DNA from: Flavobacteriales bacterium UBA972
Lineage (GTDB): Bacteria; Bacteroidota; Bacteroidia; Flavobacteriales; Schleiferiaceae
NCBI GenBank assembly: GCA_002292855.1
Contig: DBBY01000027.1
Span: 1-6,359 of the forward strand
Direction: 5' to 3'
DNA: 6,359 bases
In this document: one piece after another, positions 5,599 through 6,359 of the stretch
How positions within the stretch are numbered: the first letter of the stretch is position 1
How the letters are laid out: the number at the start of each line of letters is the position of its first letter
Notes under the pieces: model-generated
The model's database searches: none
What the model was told of the DNA's origin: nothing
Seen by the model: the letters and a program-made list of their open reading frames with translations, nothing else
Made by a program: the position numbers and the translations under genes

Positions 5599-6359
5599 AT
5601 GCCCAATTTACATACTGTTCGCAAAGGCCTAGACCTCCCGCTCTTAGGGGCTCCCACTGCAACTGTTGACGGCAACCTTCGGTCTTCGGTTTACGCCGTT
5701 CTCCCTAGCGACTTTCACGGACTTGTTCCCAAATTGGTGGTAAAAGAGGGAGATCGAGTTCTCGCAGGAACCATTCTCTTTCACGACAAGGCAGATGCCC
5801 GCATCAAGATTGCCTCGCCGGTAAGCGGCGAAGTTGCGCGGATTGAGCGTGGCGATAAGCGCAAAATCAATGCGGTAGTGATTCTTGCCGACGCCCAGAC
5901 CGAATACTCCAGCCAGCCTTCGGGCATGCCAGCCAACCGCGAAGATGCAATTCATTGGCTCTGCGAGTCGGGCGCATGGCCCCTCATCGAGTCGCGTCCC
6001 TACGGCCGCATTGCCAGCCCTGATGCCAAGCCCAAGGCAGTATTCATCAATGCGATGGCCACGGAGCCCTTGGCGGTTTCACCAGCCCTTGCGCTAGCGG
6101 GCCGCGAGCAAGACTTTGCCAAAGGCCTTGAGGTGATGAGCCTGATGAGCGACCGCTTAGTCCTTTCGATTGCAGCCTCTGAAGCTTCGCCTGTGCTCAC
6201 TAATGCAAGTGGAGTAGAGCTGCACCGCTTCGCCGGTCCGCACCCAGCCGGAACCACCAGCGTGCACATTAACCGTGTGAGTCCGCTCAATAAAGGTGAA
6301 GTGGTTTGGACCATGGCCTACCAAGACGTGGCAGTCCTCGGCCATCTTGCCTTGACGGG
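5599..6359 (+). CDS. nqrA: Na+-translocating NADH:quinone reductase subunit A (3' end cut by window edge)
   Basis: Membrane-attached subunit of the Na+-NQR complex, which oxidises NADH, reduces quinone and pumps Na+ out of the cell. 253 codons are visible, a bit over half of the family's roughly 450 residues. Recognisable stretches: VRKGLDLPLLGAP (7-19), the lipoyl-like segment KLVVKEGDRVLAGTILFHDK (45-64), SPVSGEVARIERGDKRK (73-89), RPYGRIASP (133-141), FINAMATEPLA (149-159) and HRFAGPHPAGTTSVHINRV (219-237). The protein opens directly with the RKG motif region, so the ATG at 5599 is well placed; the leader before it has no stronger candidate. Most likely it heads an nqrABCDEF operon, with the rest beyond the window. 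It is preceded by a TAnnTTTG promoter and a perfect palindrome, which suggests controlled expression. No frameshift or missing segment is visible. Confidence 0.97.
   Translation, partial: MPNLHTVRKGLDLPLLGAPTATVDGNLRSSVYAVLPSDFHGLVPKLVVKEGDRVLAGTILFHDKADARIKIASPVSGEVARIERGDKRKINAVVILADAQTEYSSQPSGMPANREDAIHWLCESGAWPLIESRPYGRIASPDAKPKAVFINAMATEPLAVSPALALAGREQDFAKGLEVMSLMSDRLVLSIAASEASPVLTNASGVELHRFAGPHPAGTTSVHINRVSPLNKGEVVWTMAYQDVAVLGHLALT

Noticed and set aside
5644..5955. 103-codon minus-strand open frame opposite nqrA
   Set aside because: It lies antisense to highly conserved NqrA sequence and shows no domain or promoter of its own.
1..6359. An undescribed multi-gene defence or mobile system
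   Set aside because: Every gene belongs to a known family with a housekeeping or envelope role; no integrase, transposase, toxin-antitoxin pair, repeat array or atypical-composition island was seen.

Overview
The window looks like a core chromosomal stretch from a member of the Bacteroidota. Three signs point there: a protein of the DUF5103 / type IX secretion system plug family, which belongs to that phylum; a TatC with the longer first periplasmic loop and sequence style of Bacteroidota TatC; and a good match to the Bacteroidota promoter element TAnnTTTG in front of nqrA, with no Shine-Dalgarno sequence there. Codon third positions are G/C-rich, so this is a fairly high-GC member of the phylum. 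I cannot place it below phylum.

Layout, left to right. (1) Positions 1-1652, minus strand: RecQ DNA helicase, cut by the window's left edge inside the start of the HRDC domain. (2) A 66-bp divergent spacer. (3) Positions 1719-3277, plus strand: tatC (membrane core of the twin-arginine translocase) and lptB (ATPase of the LPS exporter), overlapping by 4 bp and surely co-transcribed. (4) Positions 3246-5511, minus strand: the DUF5103/T9SS plug-like secreted protein followed by the tRNA t6A gene sua5/tsaC, probably one transcript; sua5 collides tail-to-tail with lptB with a 32-bp coding overlap. (5) An 87-bp divergent spacer holding the clearest regulatory signal: a perfect 14-bp palindrome overlapping a TAnnTTTG promoter element. 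(6) Position 5599 to the right edge, plus strand: nqrA, first subunit of the Na+-translocating NADH:quinone reductase, cut by the window end.

Functionally these are housekeeping genes, several tied to the cell envelope: Tat export across the inner membrane, LPS export by the Lpt machine, outer-membrane T9SS secretion, and Na+-based respiratory energy conversion. No mobile elements, CRISPR arrays, tRNA/rRNA genes or phage genes were seen. There is no stretch over 300 bases without a gene. I found no undescribed multi-gene system. The points most worth a second look are the missing signal-peptide-binding glutamate in TatC, the palindrome on the nqrA promoter, the lptB/sua5 overlap, and a small repeat that triplicates the stop codon of the plug gene.
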